From Eulemur rufifrons (taxonomy: Eukaryota; Chordata; Mammalia; Primates; Lemuridae), in the NCBI RefSeq assembly GCF_041146395.1, contig NC_091006.1, forward strand, positions 3,540,001 to 3,604,000: a stretch of 64,000 bases of DNA, given 5' to 3'. The position numbers and the translations under genes were made by a program. Positions 1 through 11,615 of this stretch are shown here, one piece after another. The notes beneath the pieces were generated by a model, which saw only the letters and a list, made by a program, of their open reading frames with translations, was not told the origin of the DNA and did no database searches. Positions within the stretch are counted from its first letter, which is position 1. Every line of letters starts with the position of its first letter.

Positions 1-1124
1 CACGGGGCTGGCCCCTGGTGCCCCCCGGCCCCCGTCACGGCCCTCAGAGTCGGCCCCGGGGCTGTGCCTGCACCGTGGCTTACGGCAGGTCCTCGCCGGG
101 CCAACCGGGCGGCATCCTGACCTGCTTCCCTCCGTGGACACAGGCCCCACCCCTCACCCCCATGTTTGTACTTATTTGCACCTATCCATGGGAATTTGGG
201 AGGGAAGGGAGTAAACGAAAGGTGCTTGTTGCCATTCCTAACACAGAAGCCCCTTTGCTCTCTGCGGCTGCTTCTTCAAGCATGAAGGTTCTCTACCCAC
301 TTACCCGACGTAACCGCCTGCCTTAGCTCCCGCCTCCCACTTGCTCACGGTGAACATCGTCCATGCGTACACGAGTTCATGGCAGGAAGGGATGTTTCCA
401 GCCCCCCTGAGCCCTGCATGGGCACACAGAGCTTCGGGGTGCTCTCAGCCTGGCCTGTGCATTGGGGTACCTGGGTCAGGGGCTTGGATGCTGGGGGAGG
501 AAGGCTTCCTGTACCCTCTCTCGTCTGCAAGCACCGGGACTTTTCTTCCGCTGGCTGGATGCTAGCGCGTGGCCAGCAGCAGGTGTCCGCTGAGCACTCC
601 AACCCGTGCAGCACTGGACTGGGTGCGCTACTTAGGTTCTCTCCTTAAATTCTCACAACAAACCCTGGAGAGTGGCCAATGAGGAGGGACTGAGCCTGTC
701 CCGTGTGTAGTCAGCTAGCTGGTCAGCAGCCCAGTGGCATGTTCACCCCAGTCCTGTGTTCCCAGCCCTCTCATGGAGGTCACCTCCTTGGCGAGCACCT
801 CCGTGAACAAAGCTCAGTCTCCCCCCAGGAGCCCCTCTGCCTTTCCCTAAGGGAGGGTCCGTGGAGGCCTTTGCACAAGGGGTGGTCTGGCCGTCCACCG
901 CTGGGCCATCAGGAAAGAGGTGACGCCCACTGGCCACCCCCTTTGCCCTGCAGCTGGCACAGCCCCTGCTCCAGCTGCATGCGGGAGCCCTGGTCCTTGG
1001 CACGCCTGTGTGTGGGCAAAGTGGACAGGCAGAGGAGCTGCCTCTCCCAAGTCTGTCCCTCACCAGCAGCCAAAGTTGTCTTTTTAAAAGGGCAGTTGCA
1101 ATCGTCACTCTCCTGGTACATCCT
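1..1124. other. Gene-free GC-rich flank or intron
   Basis: Unique, GC-rich sequence without a recognisable gene or repeat. Open frames of up to 247 codons occur on both strands with no family resemblance and are GC artefacts. It is assigned to the 5' flank or a 5'-UTR intron of CHST8 only because that gene reads rightward from 22642. Confidence 0.4.
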
Positions 1125-1345
1125 TCTGGCCAGGCCTGTGCCTGGAGTGCCCTCCCCCGTCCCTCCCCCTTCCCTCCGCTGCCCCCACCAGGTCTCATCC
1201 TGCTCACTAGCGCAGGGGCCTCTGTCGCACAGGACTGCCGTTGCATCCCTGGGAACTCCGCGAGGGAGGGTCTGGGATCCCAGCACTGCACACCAGCTGG
1301 CACATAGTAGGTGCTCAGCGAGGGCTTGTGGAACTGGGGGACCAG
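1125..1345 (+). repeat. L2 LINE 3' end fragment
   Basis: It shows the usual order of an L2 tail: CCTGTGCCTGGAGTGCCCTC at the left, an eroded middle, then CCAGCTGGCACATAGTAGGTGCTCAG at the right. The middle is diverged and borders are approximate. Confidence 0.6.
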
Positions 1346-1934
1346 GTGCAGCTGGAGGGCGGGGAGGGAGGGAGGACGTGGCGAAGCAGGCGGGGCAGAG
1401 GAGGAGATGACAGGGGAGGGCTGCTCTGGAGCCAAGCTGCGGGCGCTGCCTGTTCCGAACACCGCACTGTTCCCAGCCGGTGCCAACTCTGAATGCCTGT
1501 TTAAGTCACTCCACGAAGCTCAGCTTCTCAATCTGTTTTTTATTTGCAAGGGCCAGATCCATATTCCTTTTTTAAAAGTCAAGCTTCTGAGAAAGTCATT
1601 TATATTCACAGTGATTCTCCTTTCAAAAACTTCTTTGAATGGGGTGTTTGGAGTCATGGATCTTAGGAACTTCTGCCAGGAGAGCTGAGGGTCGTGCGGA
1701 GACTTCTTGATGGCATCTGTGTTGTAGACAAAGACCTGGGGACTCCTGGGGTGGGGATATCTTCAAGTAGATGGGACGTGTGGCCGGAGCCTGCAGTCCA
1801 GCCACTGAAAGTTTGCTTTACTAAGTGGTCTGTGGACAAGGGATCCCCTCCCCGGGAAGGAGAGCTGGTTATGCTAAATTCAGCGGCTGCTCCAGGTGTT
1901 TATGTGCATTGAGATTAGATGTTGCAACACCCAC

Positions 1935-2235
1935 ACTTTGGAATATTCTGGACAGTTAAAGAGCACACGTTAGGTCTTTATGTATTGCCTGGGAAAGTTA
2001 TCCAAAAGGCGTTGATAAGTGCAAAAAAGCAAACTGTAGAACAATATGCACACATATACCATTTTGGCTAAAAAATCCATACAAAAAGCCACACCTGTAT
2101 ATCCTCTAATTTATGTATTTGTAAGCACACATCCAGAAAGACGTCTGGAAGGAATGACACCAATGATCACCATGCGGAGTGGACTGGATTGGGATGACAT
2201 CCAAAGGAATCTTCACTTTAGCCGTATTGCTGGAA
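1935..2235 (+). repeat. L1M 3' end remnant, sense orientation
   Basis: TTTGGAATATTCTGGACAGTTAAAGA, AAGTGCAAAAAAGCAAACTG and GACGTCTGGAAGGAATGACACC match, in order, the 3' part of old L1M elements, where a tyrosine-rich ORF2 end leads into the UTR. Strongly diverged; the subfamily is not assigned. Sequence to 2440 is AT-rich and unrecognised. Confidence 0.6.
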
Positions 2236-2452
2236 GTGTTCTCCGTGAGAATGTATTCCTGTGTACTTGCGAAATTTAGAGTCATATAGATTTAGAATTG
2301 GGAATCTATATGGTCTACCCTGGGCTTCTGGGATTTTAATTTTTACTTCTTTGAGTGACCCTGTGTTGAATGTCGCACCCAGAGTTTATGGGACATCCCA
2401 AAAAGTTATTTCACAGACGATTTATAAATAAATTATATTTGTAGTTTAGGTC

Positions 2453-2660
2453 AGAGGTCAGCAAACTTTTTCTTAAAGGGCCAGACAGTAAATATATTAG
2501 GCTTTGTGGACCAAAAGGTCCCTGCTGAAGCTACTCACCTTTGCCATCGACTTGAAAGCATCCACAGCGAAACGGAGTGAGCGGGCATGGCTGCATTCCG
2601 GTCAAGGTTCATTTACAGAAACAGGGGGCTCGCAGGTTTGGCCCGCAGTTTGCTGAGTCC
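2453..2660 (+). mobile_element. Non-autonomous hAT-Charlie DNA element
   Basis: It begins AGGTCAGCAAACTTTTTC followed by AAAGGGCCAGACAGTAAATAT and ends TTTGGCCCGCAGTTTGCTGAGTCC. The ends are imperfect terminal inverted repeats around CAGCAAACT/AGTTTGCTG. This is a very common short Charlie-type element of primate genomes; I do not commit to a MER name. It has no coding capacity. Confidence 0.8.
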
Positions 2661-4469
2661 TAATTCAATTGATCTTAAGACACAGATGGGTATGAAAATA
2701 GAGAAAAATGGCAAATGGAAATGTATTAGGTATTTAATCAGAAGTATCGTGTTGGAGGGATTGTTTGAAGATCTGCGAAACTGAGACAAAAAATCACTTT
2801 TCTTGCTCACTGTCCTGCAGCCCCTTCCAGCTGCCCAGCGTGAGGTGCGGGCTGCAGAGCCCGGGGGCAAGGCCCTGCCAGGACGGCTTCCGCCGTGGCC
2901 TTCTGGAAGCCTGAGCTTGCGCAAGGCTGGCGCTCAGCAGGCATCTGGTGAAGTGAGCAGGGCTCCGGGCGGCCTGCCCGGGCTTGGAGAGGTGGTGCCC
3001 AGGTCAGACTGGGGCAGAACAACGACATCCTTGGTTGGGAAGAGACATGTGGCGTCCCGGCTGCCGGATGTGGCCTCCTGGACGGGGAGTCGGGAACTGC
3101 TGTGCCTCACCCAGCTTTCTCGTGGGTCACTTCTGTGCAGGTGGATCGGGGCGAGGGAGAAGCCTGTGGGCTGCAGGACAGGGAGGGCCAATCAGCAGCC
3201 GGCTGTGTAGGCTGAGTTAATTGGTCCCATGGCTGGGGACGGCGCACTAGTGTCCGGGACTGAGCACCGCTTGCCTTGCGTCCTGGCGTGACTGGGAAGT
3301 CGGGGTTACCCCAGGGAGGATGCATCTCCTCCCTCCCGCACCCATGAGCCCTCCAGGCCAAGTGAGTGTGCATGTCTGTGTGTGCGTGTGTGTACACACG
3401 TGCGTAGACCCTGCAAATGGGCGTGGCAGGCAAACAGTCACTGACAGGTGAGGACAGTAGCATCTCCTCCTCCCGGCCCCATGCGAATTCCGTCTGCCTG
3501 GTGTTTCCAGAGTGGGGTGATGAGAAGAAAGACGGCAAATCCTACTGGTCCAGGAGGGAAGAGGGGACAAGTTTAGGTGGAGAAGGGCAGAGTTACCAAG
3601 GCACAGAAAAGAAGGGACTGGAAGGTGGGAGGGGCTGGGGGGAGGGGAGAGGGACTGGGAGAGTCTGGAGGGAGGGGGGAGAGGGACGCTGGTGGCATCT
3701 TGACAGAGGTGGAGACGGAGGGCTCCAAGCAGGGAGCTGGCACGACCAATGGAAGCCCTTCGGTTGTCTTAGTGAGGTTTGGAGGTAGCCTTTCTTAGAG
3801 GTCGGCTGTTAAGTGGTGTTTTTTCCAGAAGGGACCCTGGGAATGCCAAAGCCAGCCTGGCAGGCCAGGCCCTGTGTGGTCACAGGCGTGTGCGCATGTG
3901 TGTGTGTGTGCACAAGTGCATGTGTGTGTGTGTACACAAGTGTACACGCATGACCTAGGTTTGGACATACTGAGGCCCAGGTGGGTGCAGCCAGCATCGT
4001 CTTGCCTTGAAGAGCAGGGCTGGCCAATGTCGGGTGAAGGACGCCCCTCCCTCGTCTGTGTCCTGGCAGACAGGGGTCAGCCACAGGTGAACGCCACCCG
4101 GAGCCCCTTTCCCCGGGTCTCGGCCCGGCTGTGGGAGAAGCAACGCAGGAGAAAGGCTGAGCGCAGCCCCCAGACGGAATTTCCTCCCCTGCCTGGAGTC
4201 GGATCCAATTCACACCCTCGCGCAGCCCGACGGCTGGTGCTGGCTCTGTTTGGTAACATCGCAGCAAACGGCCACCTTTCCTCTATTTTAGTTCTTGCCA
4301 TGCTGCTTCTTTCTGCACCTTCCGAGAAGTGTTCCTTCCTTCTGGAAGGCTGGGGCGGCAAGCTCCCCCAGCTCCTTCCGATTTTGGTAAATTAAGGAAC
4401 AAATGGTGCCAAATTGTTCTTGTCTGTTTTGCAAGATGATTCGTAACCAGCTTATTTTCTTTTCCTCCA
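2661..4469. other. Gene-free unique sequence with purine-rich and CA/GT tracts
   Basis: No gene is recognised. It holds a GT/CA stretch near 3363-3400, a GGGA-rich stretch at about 3606-3690 with several G3+ runs, and a second GT/CA stretch at about 3886-3950. The rest is GC-rich unique sequence read as CHST8 5' flank or intron. Confidence 0.4.
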
Positions 4470-4740
4470 TTGAGTGAATGCATTAAAACTAAAATTAAAT
4501 CATTACCCGCAGCACAGACGACAGTCCCCTTCGTAATTACATCCTCTTAATTGGCATCTGAGGGCCCAGCTCATTTTAATGCTTGCTGGAAAATGTCTCC
4601 GACACATTTATTTATTTATTTATTTAGGTTTAAAGGTCAACAAGAATATCTTACCTTAATTTGACAAGTGTGCAAGAAATAATGCGAGACTCGTTTATGT
4701 TCAGGTAACGCACAAAGAAATCTATAAATCAAGCTGGGGG
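4470..4740. promoter_or_regulatory. Candidate conserved noncoding element rich in TAAT/ATTA cores
   Basis: An AT-rich island in GC-rich surroundings, without repeat resemblance except an (ATTT)n run at about 4604-4627. It carries many homeodomain-type cores, including AAATCATTACC, CGTAATTACATC, CTTAATTGGC, TTTAATGCTTG and CCTTAATTTGAC, and a nuclear-receptor-like AAAGGTCAA. Composition is the only evidence; conservation was not tested. Confidence 0.3.
4604..4627. repeat. (ATTT)n microsatellite
   Basis: About six consecutive TTTA units in CACATTTATTTATTTATTTATTTAGG. Confidence 0.85.
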
Positions 4741-7130
4741 AATATTAGATGATGCCATATCGGAACCATCTGCCTTCGTCCTCAGAAGAATCAATACCAC
4801 GGAGAAAGCGCCGAAGACACAGTGATTTATGCCCTTGTGCTGGGGGAAAATATGGGTCAATGTTAGAGTCACCTCCTATCATCCTAAAACAACAGGGCCT
4901 GAGGGAAGGTAGGAGAGTGGGCCTGACTCCGGATGTGTCAGAGTGCAGGTCTGACACTTGGTTTCCTGTTGTCTCTGCTCAAGAAAAGATGCTCCCCGGG
5001 TCCCTTCAGCCCCAGGACTGCCCCTTCTGCTGTTGTGTTCCGGAAGGCTGCCACGGTGTTGAGACGCGTGGAAGGGAATTAGCTGCTTGGCATCTGAGCG
5101 ATTGTTGCTGGGGGATGGAGGCTTGTAGCTCGGGGATCCTGGGTGTTCTATGCCGTGCACACTGCCTAAAGCCCTGCTTTTCTTTCTAGAGCCTTCCCTG
5201 GCCTCTTCATTACTAGGCTGGGAGACGCACAGCCTCCACCATGCTGGATGCTGCGGCTTGGTCCGCAGATGTCTGCAATGGGCAGGGGTGCTGTGGCTTT
5301 GCGAGGAGGGAAGGATCGCCTGTGAGCTATTACAGTTTGGAAAACAAGTGGAATTGTCCTCCCACCTTCCCCAGAGGTGGCCGTGAAGAGCAGCGGCTCT
5401 CTAGGGAGACGGTAGGAGGGGGAACAGATCAGATGACCGTGAGGCAGGTGTATCAGGGTCTATGGGGATGGAGAGAAGGATTTTCAAGGCTTGAAGAAGA
5501 ATGTTTAATAATTGAAGAGGGTTTTATGGGGGCTTCAAAATATGAAATTATATTTTTATAATTAAACTATAGAAGTTAAGGCTTTTCAGCATTTTCCTGG
5601 TGGGTAGGGCTCTGCAGAATTTCCAATGAAAGAGACTTGGGGATTTTGAGATTTTGCTCTGTGACACCCAGGCACGTTAGGGGACCGTCATCGTGCATTT
5701 ATGTTGCCATCCGTACTACGGTTCCGTTCCGGATCGTAAACACACGTGTTCTCTGTGTGAAGGTGAGGATCTGCTTTGAGGACAAGTTTGATTTTTGTAT
5801 TTACAACAGGGTAGCACGAAACTGGGACTGTGAGCCTCAGGAAACTTATTTGTGTTACGTCTTCAGTTTTATCCTTTCCAAGAGTTGAAGTTTGATCGTA
5901 ATGCGACAAGCTGGAAATCAAAGGGTCTGCAGAGTAGGGTCATTTTCATCAGCCACAGGCACTGGTATGCCATGCTTGTGGCTTTTTGTGCTAAACAAAC
6001 CCAAAGACACACAGATACCTTTCTGCTTCTTGGAGCCCGGGCACATGTATCGAATGGATGCCTGACCTACCACACCACTCTCTGCTGGCCACAGGGGTGA
6101 CGTTGCCATCTGCAGACCAAAATGGAGCATCAGGACTCTTGTTTTTGTTTTATTTGTCCTTTTGGGGTGGCCGAAGATGAAGCCGAGGCTGGTGTCAAGG
6201 GTGGACTTATGTCCACTGCAAAGATGGAGCACACCTTCCTCGAGGTGTCGGCAAATTGCGCGCAGCGATGCCAAGCCACCCTCATGCCTCAAATAATGTT
6301 GGCCCGAGATCTTGTGAAGTTTATTCTAAAACCTGCGGTTTTTATTTCTTCCTGCAAAGCTCCATTCTTTGCTTCACATGAGAGAAATTAGGAATGAAAC
6401 ACCTCATCAGGCTCCAAAACGCCCGCCACCCATCTGTGCAAACCCTCGCAGTCCTATCGGAGACATAGCCTCACCTTCTTGGAGAACTCCGCGAAACCTG
6501 CGGTGAGGGCAGACAGAGCTTGGCTGGGGAAGAAACTGAGAAGGTGGCCCGGAGGGCTTCTTCGTGACGTGCCAAAGCAGCGGCTCAGACAGGGTGGGCA
6601 GGCTTCGCGTTTCGCAAAAGGTCAACTCTATTGTCTGGCTGTTAGCTGTGGTGAGCGGATGATGAAGGAATCCAGACATGAGTGCCTAGATGCGTGTGAA
6701 AGGCATGGTTGAGATGCCGTCATTGAGAAAATGCTGTTTTCTTAAGCCTTGGAGACTAACCAATGAAATTGTCTCGGAGCTAGAGTCAAATTTATTCGAA
6801 GTAAATGAACTGAATTGAAAAATAATACTAGGCTTCCATTATGGGTGTTCCAGCAATGATGAATCCAAGACAAGGATTGTGTGTGTTTCTGTGTCTCTGT
6901 GTGTGAATAAAAGGAGAAACCTTACAAATATTTTCAGAGTATATTCCATCTTTCCTTGCCAAGCGTCAGCTTCTAACATTTTGCCAGTTTTTTAAAGAAG
7001 ACTTCAACCTTGCTAGCAAAGTAATTAATTATGTAAAAAGAAAGAAAAGGAAAAAAAAACCCAAAACAACAAAACCTCACAAAAAACAGAGCCCCAATGC
7101 ACTGAACACTGTGGTGTTTTCCTGATTCTG
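4741..7130. other. Gene-free mixed sequence
   Basis: No gene or confident repeat. It alternates GC-rich and AT-rich unique sequence. GT-rich GTGTGTGTTTCTGTGTCTC lies near 6880-6906, and an A-rich low-complexity run with AAAGAAAAGG and CAAAACAACAAAACC lies at about 7034-7090. Confidence 0.35.
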
Positions 7131-7390
7131 TGCAGTTGAAGACCGTGCATTAAAATCGCACACTGGGTTCTTCTGATCCGAACTGAAATTGTCAGAGGTT
7201 CTTGGTGAGTTTATGGCCGAAGGTTACCACATTTTTAATTATCAGGGAAAAAACCGACGGCATCCAACTTTCAAAATTGATCATTCTGAATGGTGCTTGG
7301 CATCCTCTGCAGACGTGATTGAAATAGTTTTGCAAATGCAAAACTTAAAAATAAATACCAACCCCTTTGCTTGTCATGGCACACGCCAGT
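7131..7390. promoter_or_regulatory. Candidate noncoding element with an octamer-like palindrome
   Basis: AT-rich unique sequence with TTTTTAATTATC, AAAATTGATCATTC and a near-palindromic TTTGCAAATGCAAAA at 7328-7342 that contains two POU/octamer-like halves. No coding frame is persuasive. Regulatory function is inference from motif content only. Confidence 0.25.
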
Positions 7391-7689
7391 AGTGCAGCCC
7401 AGGGCCAGCGCTAGTTGCAGAGGCACCGCGCCAAGGACGGCCGCTCATTTTCCTTTCTCGATGAAGTGCTGAAGGGCCAGTTTCCTGCAAGCCCTTTCCA
7501 GGAGTGTCACATTTTTCTGTGGGTCTGCCTGCAGCCTGAGCTCATGAGACATTTCCTGGAAACCTCTGTTGGAAGCTTCCACAGCTCCCATTTCTTGCAG
7601 GCATTCAGCCTTTGCCAACTCCAGGTTGATGGAATTGCCTGAGAGAGGAGCACATCGGGAAGCTCTGTTCCTCCTCCCCAGAGCAGTTG

Positions 7690-7925
7690 CTAACACGATC
7701 GATGCTCCCTGTGTGCCAGGAGCAGCTCCAAGACCGTCACCCTCCTTGCCTGTCCAGTCCTTATAACAACCTTGAGAGGTAGCCACAAGAGATAATTGCT
7801 CCCATTTTGCAGATAAGAAAACTGAGGCACAGAGAGGTTAAGTAACTTGCCCAGAGTGGCACAGCTGGTCAGTGGTGGAGCCTGAGTTTGGACCCAGGCA
7901 TCCTGGCAGCTCCAGGGTCCTCCTC
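7690..7925 (+). repeat. MIR SINE, sense
   Basis: Almost complete. GTTGCTAACAC, CTGTGTGCCAGG, then CCCATTTTGCAGATAAG, AACTGAGGCACAGAGAGG, TAAGTAACTTGCCCAGAG and TGGACCCAGGCA follow the MIR order through the conserved core. Confidence 0.9.
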
Positions 7926-8394
7926 CCAGTCATTCCACTTCTACTTCACTCACATACTGAGCAGGTAGGTTTCTGGAGCTTCCAGATATGAAAATAAGCA
8001 AAGAGGGCCAGGCTCGAGGAGAAGAGTGATTTATGTTTTTTTTTAGGAACCAGAACATCCACGCCAGAAAAGCTCGTGGCCGGCAAGTAGACCCGAGACA
8101 CACTGATATCACAGCATCAAAGTAAAAAACATGTAATTTTCAACATCAAAATAAAGCCTTCTTCTAAAAGCACCAATTTTCACATGAGAAGGGTATACAC
8201 AGATTTCCAAGATTTCTCACGGGTCCTCTTGCCTGCTCTTCCTGTTTCTGCCCTACCCTACCTGCGTGGACAGAGGGGTCCTGCTGAAATCGAGGTCAGA
8301 AGGTATCGTTCCCCTGCTCCTGTCTCACTCGGAGTCATTGCAAAGACTTTGGCCCATATAACTGGCCCCCTGTGACCTCTTTGGCCCTATCGCC

Positions 8395-8785
8395 TATGTT
8401 CAGTTCTCTTCAGACACACCAGGTACCAGGAATACCCTGACCCCAGGGCCTTTGCACAGGCTCTTCCTTATGTATCCTCATGGATCTAATGTTGCCTTCT
8501 CAGTGAGGCCTCTTCCCACATGCTCAGGTCCTGAGACCTGCCTCTGGCCTCAAACTCTCCCGACCTCTCTCTTGCTGCTGTTTTTCTTTTCTCCTTAGTA
8601 TGTATCACTCTCTAATGTTATATGTCATTTACTAATTTGTTATGTTTATTGTGTTGCCTGTCTCTCTCCTGGTTGGATATAATTCTATGAGGGCAGGATC
8701 TTTGTTTTGTTCACTGATGGATCCCAATTGCCTGGAATCATGCCAGGCATGTAGTAGGTGCTCATTAAATATTTCCTGCACGTGT
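8395..8785 (+). repeat. L2 LINE 3' end, sense
   Basis: The L2 tail is well kept: CAGGGCCTTTGCACAGGCTC, TTCTCAGTGAGGCCTCTTCCC, CTATGAGGGCAGGATCTTTG and GCATGTAGTAGGTGCTCATT followed by AAATATT. Confidence 0.9.
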
Positions 8786-10214
8786 GGTTTACCTCTGGCG
8801 AGGAGGAGGGGGAGCAATAGGAAAGGGTGCAAAGGGGTCTCCAAATATTGTGATTGTTTTATTCTTTAAGCTGAGTTGTGAATGCACTGGTTATATTTTA
8901 TATTATATATATATAGTATCTGAAATGTTTTATGAGTTTTTAAAAATCAAACAGGGTCAAAAAGTAAAACTCACGTGTGGTTTATGGAAGTGGAATAATC
9001 CCCTTGCCCATTTCAAAGCACTGCTTCATCTTGGGGTCCTGTCCGTGCCAGTGGCTGTGGGGGCAGGTGGTTGGGCAGGTGTGTGCAGCAGGGAGGAGGA
9101 GGAGGGGCGGGAGGGGAAGGCAGGGCAGGGCCTCTGACCCGCAAGGCACCCCCCCCCAGCTGACAGAGAGAGCTGCCTGTCAAAGCGGGGCGTGATGGGG
9201 AAAGGTGATGGGGAAAGGTGAGGAACGAGATGGAGATGGAGGGTCATCTGGGACTGCCCTGGGCTGGGGTGTGTGGAGAGGTGACCTGGCCAGTGGCTGG
9301 GCCTCGTGGCCGGCAGGACGCATCTGGTCCCCACACACCCGGCGGCTTCCCGGACATCGATCAATGCCTCTGGTGAGCATGACTCTCTCGGAGCAGAACC
9401 ATTGATCAGGGCAGACGGAAAACTAGTGGCCGCGATTGGGACGAGTGAATATTCATTTGCAAATGTCAATAAGCAAGTAGAGATTACGCCTGTGGTGCCT
9501 GGCCTGGCAGGATCGATGCGGACATGAGGTGCCCCAGACGTCTGCTGGGACCGAGGGCTGGAGCCGGGGACCCTGGGTGGGGCGGGGGGAGGGGCCAGAG
9601 GATGTCTGGAACCGCGAGGTCAGACACGTTTCCCTGCCATCCCTGCCCCCACCCCATTCTGGAGGTGCTGACAAGCTGGGGCTGAGAGCGTGTTTATGGG
9701 TGAGTGTGGGTGTCCTGTCTAGGGCCTTTGTCTTCAGGTGGGTCACGCCCTGCACAGTGGCCACCAGGCCTGGGGACATCCGTGTGTGTGGAAGGGGTTC
9801 AGGGACCCTGGGATGTGCAGTTGCCAGGAGACAGAAGGGGTCTGGTGAGCCCGCCCCCCTCCTGGGCACACTGCCCCAGTGTGCAGATGGGGGTCCCCAG
9901 CCTCTAGCTGAGACTCTTCCCCCCTCTTGTCAGTGTGTCCCACCTGTGCACAAATCAGGGCTGGGTGGGGGCAGGCTGTGAGATTTGGGCTCCGGGGTGG
10001 AGGGACGGGGGGGATTCTCCCACCTGGCCCTGGGAGCCCTGGCCCCGGGGAGGCAGTTATGCGGCTGCCTGGGGAGGCAGGAACCCTGCCGGCTTATTGC
10101 CAGGTGCACTGTCACCTAGGCCTGGCCCACCCTCCCCCCAGCCCCACTTAACCATCTGCAGGAGCTGCCACCGGCACGGGGGAAGGACTCGGCTCGCCTC
10201 TCTGTGCAGACTGC
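8786..10214. other. Gene-free GC-rich sequence
   Basis: Starts with a short AT-rich patch (TATATATATATA near 8908), then GC-rich unique DNA. A tandem duplication, TGATGGGGAAAGG twice, lies at about 9194-9219. No gene or repeat family recognised. Confidence 0.35.
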
Positions 10215-10405
10215 TCAGCTAATGAGGGGTCTGTGAAATTTTTAATCACGGCTTCCGTACCTTGCCTAATTATTTGCACATGGCTTTTACAAGCGAGAAG
10301 AGGACGACTGCATGCAGCGTTTCTCCTCAGCCCCACGTTTGACTTTAATTAAAGGCAGAACCTGAGGTCTTTCCATCACTAATGATCGTGGAAAATTAGC
10401 TTCCA
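10215..10405. promoter_or_regulatory. Candidate conserved noncoding element with six TAAT cores
   Basis: Within about 180 bases there are GCTAATGAG, TTTTTAATCAC, CCTAATTATTTGC, CTTTAATTAAAGG, CACTAATGATC and AAAATTAGC, in an otherwise GC-rich area with no repeat signature. This density resembles homeodomain-bound enhancers, but conservation was not tested. Confidence 0.3.
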
Positions 10406-10740
10406 ATTCCCAGGGGTTGCCAGAGTGATGCACCCTGAGGCGGAGAGGGGATGGGGGAGCGGCGCGGGAGGCACAGATGGCAGATGGCCCTGCTGGGCCG
10501 CCCCTCCGGAGCCTCCCGCCCCCAGGCCACCCTCCCACCGCCTTCCCTCCAGGCCGGGTGGAAGACGGAGCCTCCTTCTCCTCTGCCGGGAAGGAGCAGC
10601 CACTGGGAGGAAGCACCGCTGGGCTGGGCCGAGGGCTGCCCAGGGCCACTCTCTCGGTGGCCAGGGGCTGGCTGTGTCCAGGCTGTGGCTGGACGGCTCC
10701 CAGCTGGTGGCCACGGGCAGAGGAATGGAGGTTCGGAAAC

Positions 10741-10760
10741 ACGTGTGTGTGCACACACGT
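10741..10760. repeat. 20-bp alternating purine-pyrimidine near-palindrome
   Basis: ACGTGTGTG, a TG centre, then CACACACGT form a 9-bp perfect stem of alternating purines and pyrimidines, prone to cruciform or Z-DNA. It sits in a broader CA/TG-rich region to about 10850. Confidence 0.8.
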
Positions 10761-10888
10761 CCACTCAGCACGTGCTCGCCCAGGCACACAGAAACACAGG
10801 ACAGTGCCGCAGAGACACGTCTGCACGCTCACACGTGTGTGCACATGGGCCCACCCAGAAGGAAAGGACAGAACGTGTAGTGGTTTTG

Positions 10889-11266
10889 GTGGCCGTCTCT
10901 GTGTCCCCTCCCTGGTGTCTCCTACTCACTGAGCTCCTGGGCAGGCAGGTCCCGTCCCACCGGTTCCAGTACCCAGGCCTGCAGCCACCAGCACGGGCCA
11001 CCCCCTCAGCCCCAGGCACTGGCTTAGGAGATTCTGTTGGCTCAGGGTCCAGGAGTTTTGTCCCACAGTTGGGGACGGGGCTCCCTCTCCTGCTGGACAT
11101 ACGAGGATGGCTGTAGCTTGGACTGCGGCTGCAGCCATTGGACCATGGAGGGGAGGGCACTGGAACCAGCGGGACCGGACTGCCCTCCTGGGACCTGGGG
11201 GTGCGGTCAGCTCCTCTCCAGCTCAGTGAGTAGGAGACATTAGGGAGGGGACACACAGATGGCCAC
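10889..11266. repeat. 47-bp inverted repeat with 284-bp spacer
   Basis: The left arm (10889-10935) and the reverse complement of the right arm (11220-11266) match at 43 of 47 positions by my count, without gaps. The shared core includes TGTGTCCCCTCCCT and GTCTCCTACTCACTGAGCT. Sequence outside the arms does not match, and no target-site duplication is evident. It could be two opposed copies of an unrecognised short repeat, or a local inverted duplication. An RNA through it could fold into a long hairpin. Confidence 0.85.
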
Positions 11267-11549
11267 TGCCCCAGGATAAAACCTGTCCCAAGGACAGAGG
11301 AGCAGAGCCACAGGAAGGACCTGGGTCCCCAGTGACACTGTCGAGCCTTGGCATTCCCACTGAGTGGGTTCTTCTGTTACTCGCCTCCAAACACGTCCTG
11401 GCTGACAGAGCTTGTGTCAAAAGCATGTGTGGTCTGACACTATCGCACACAGTTGATGCCAACTATTGAACCGGGCAAGAGCTGGTTTCCTGGCAACACC
11501 CCAGCTTCCTTCCCATCCCACTGAGGAGGCTGCGCTGTGGGTCCGGGGC

Positions 11550-11615
11550 TGTGTTAGTCAGCTGGGGCTGCTGTAACGAAGCACCACAGACCGGGTGGCT
11601 CAAACAGCCACGTGT
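11550..11615 (-). mobile_element. MLT1-type MaLR LTR end fragment
   Basis: TGTGTTAGTCAGCTGGGGCTGC, then TGTAACGAAGCACCACAGAC and GGGTGGCTCAAACA, is the reverse complement of the 3' end of MLT1-like LTRs. Only the terminal part survives. Confidence 0.75.

Noticed and set aside
2587..2784. 65-codon + strand frame near the Charlie element
   Set aside because: It starts inside the transposon remnant and has no resemblance to protein.
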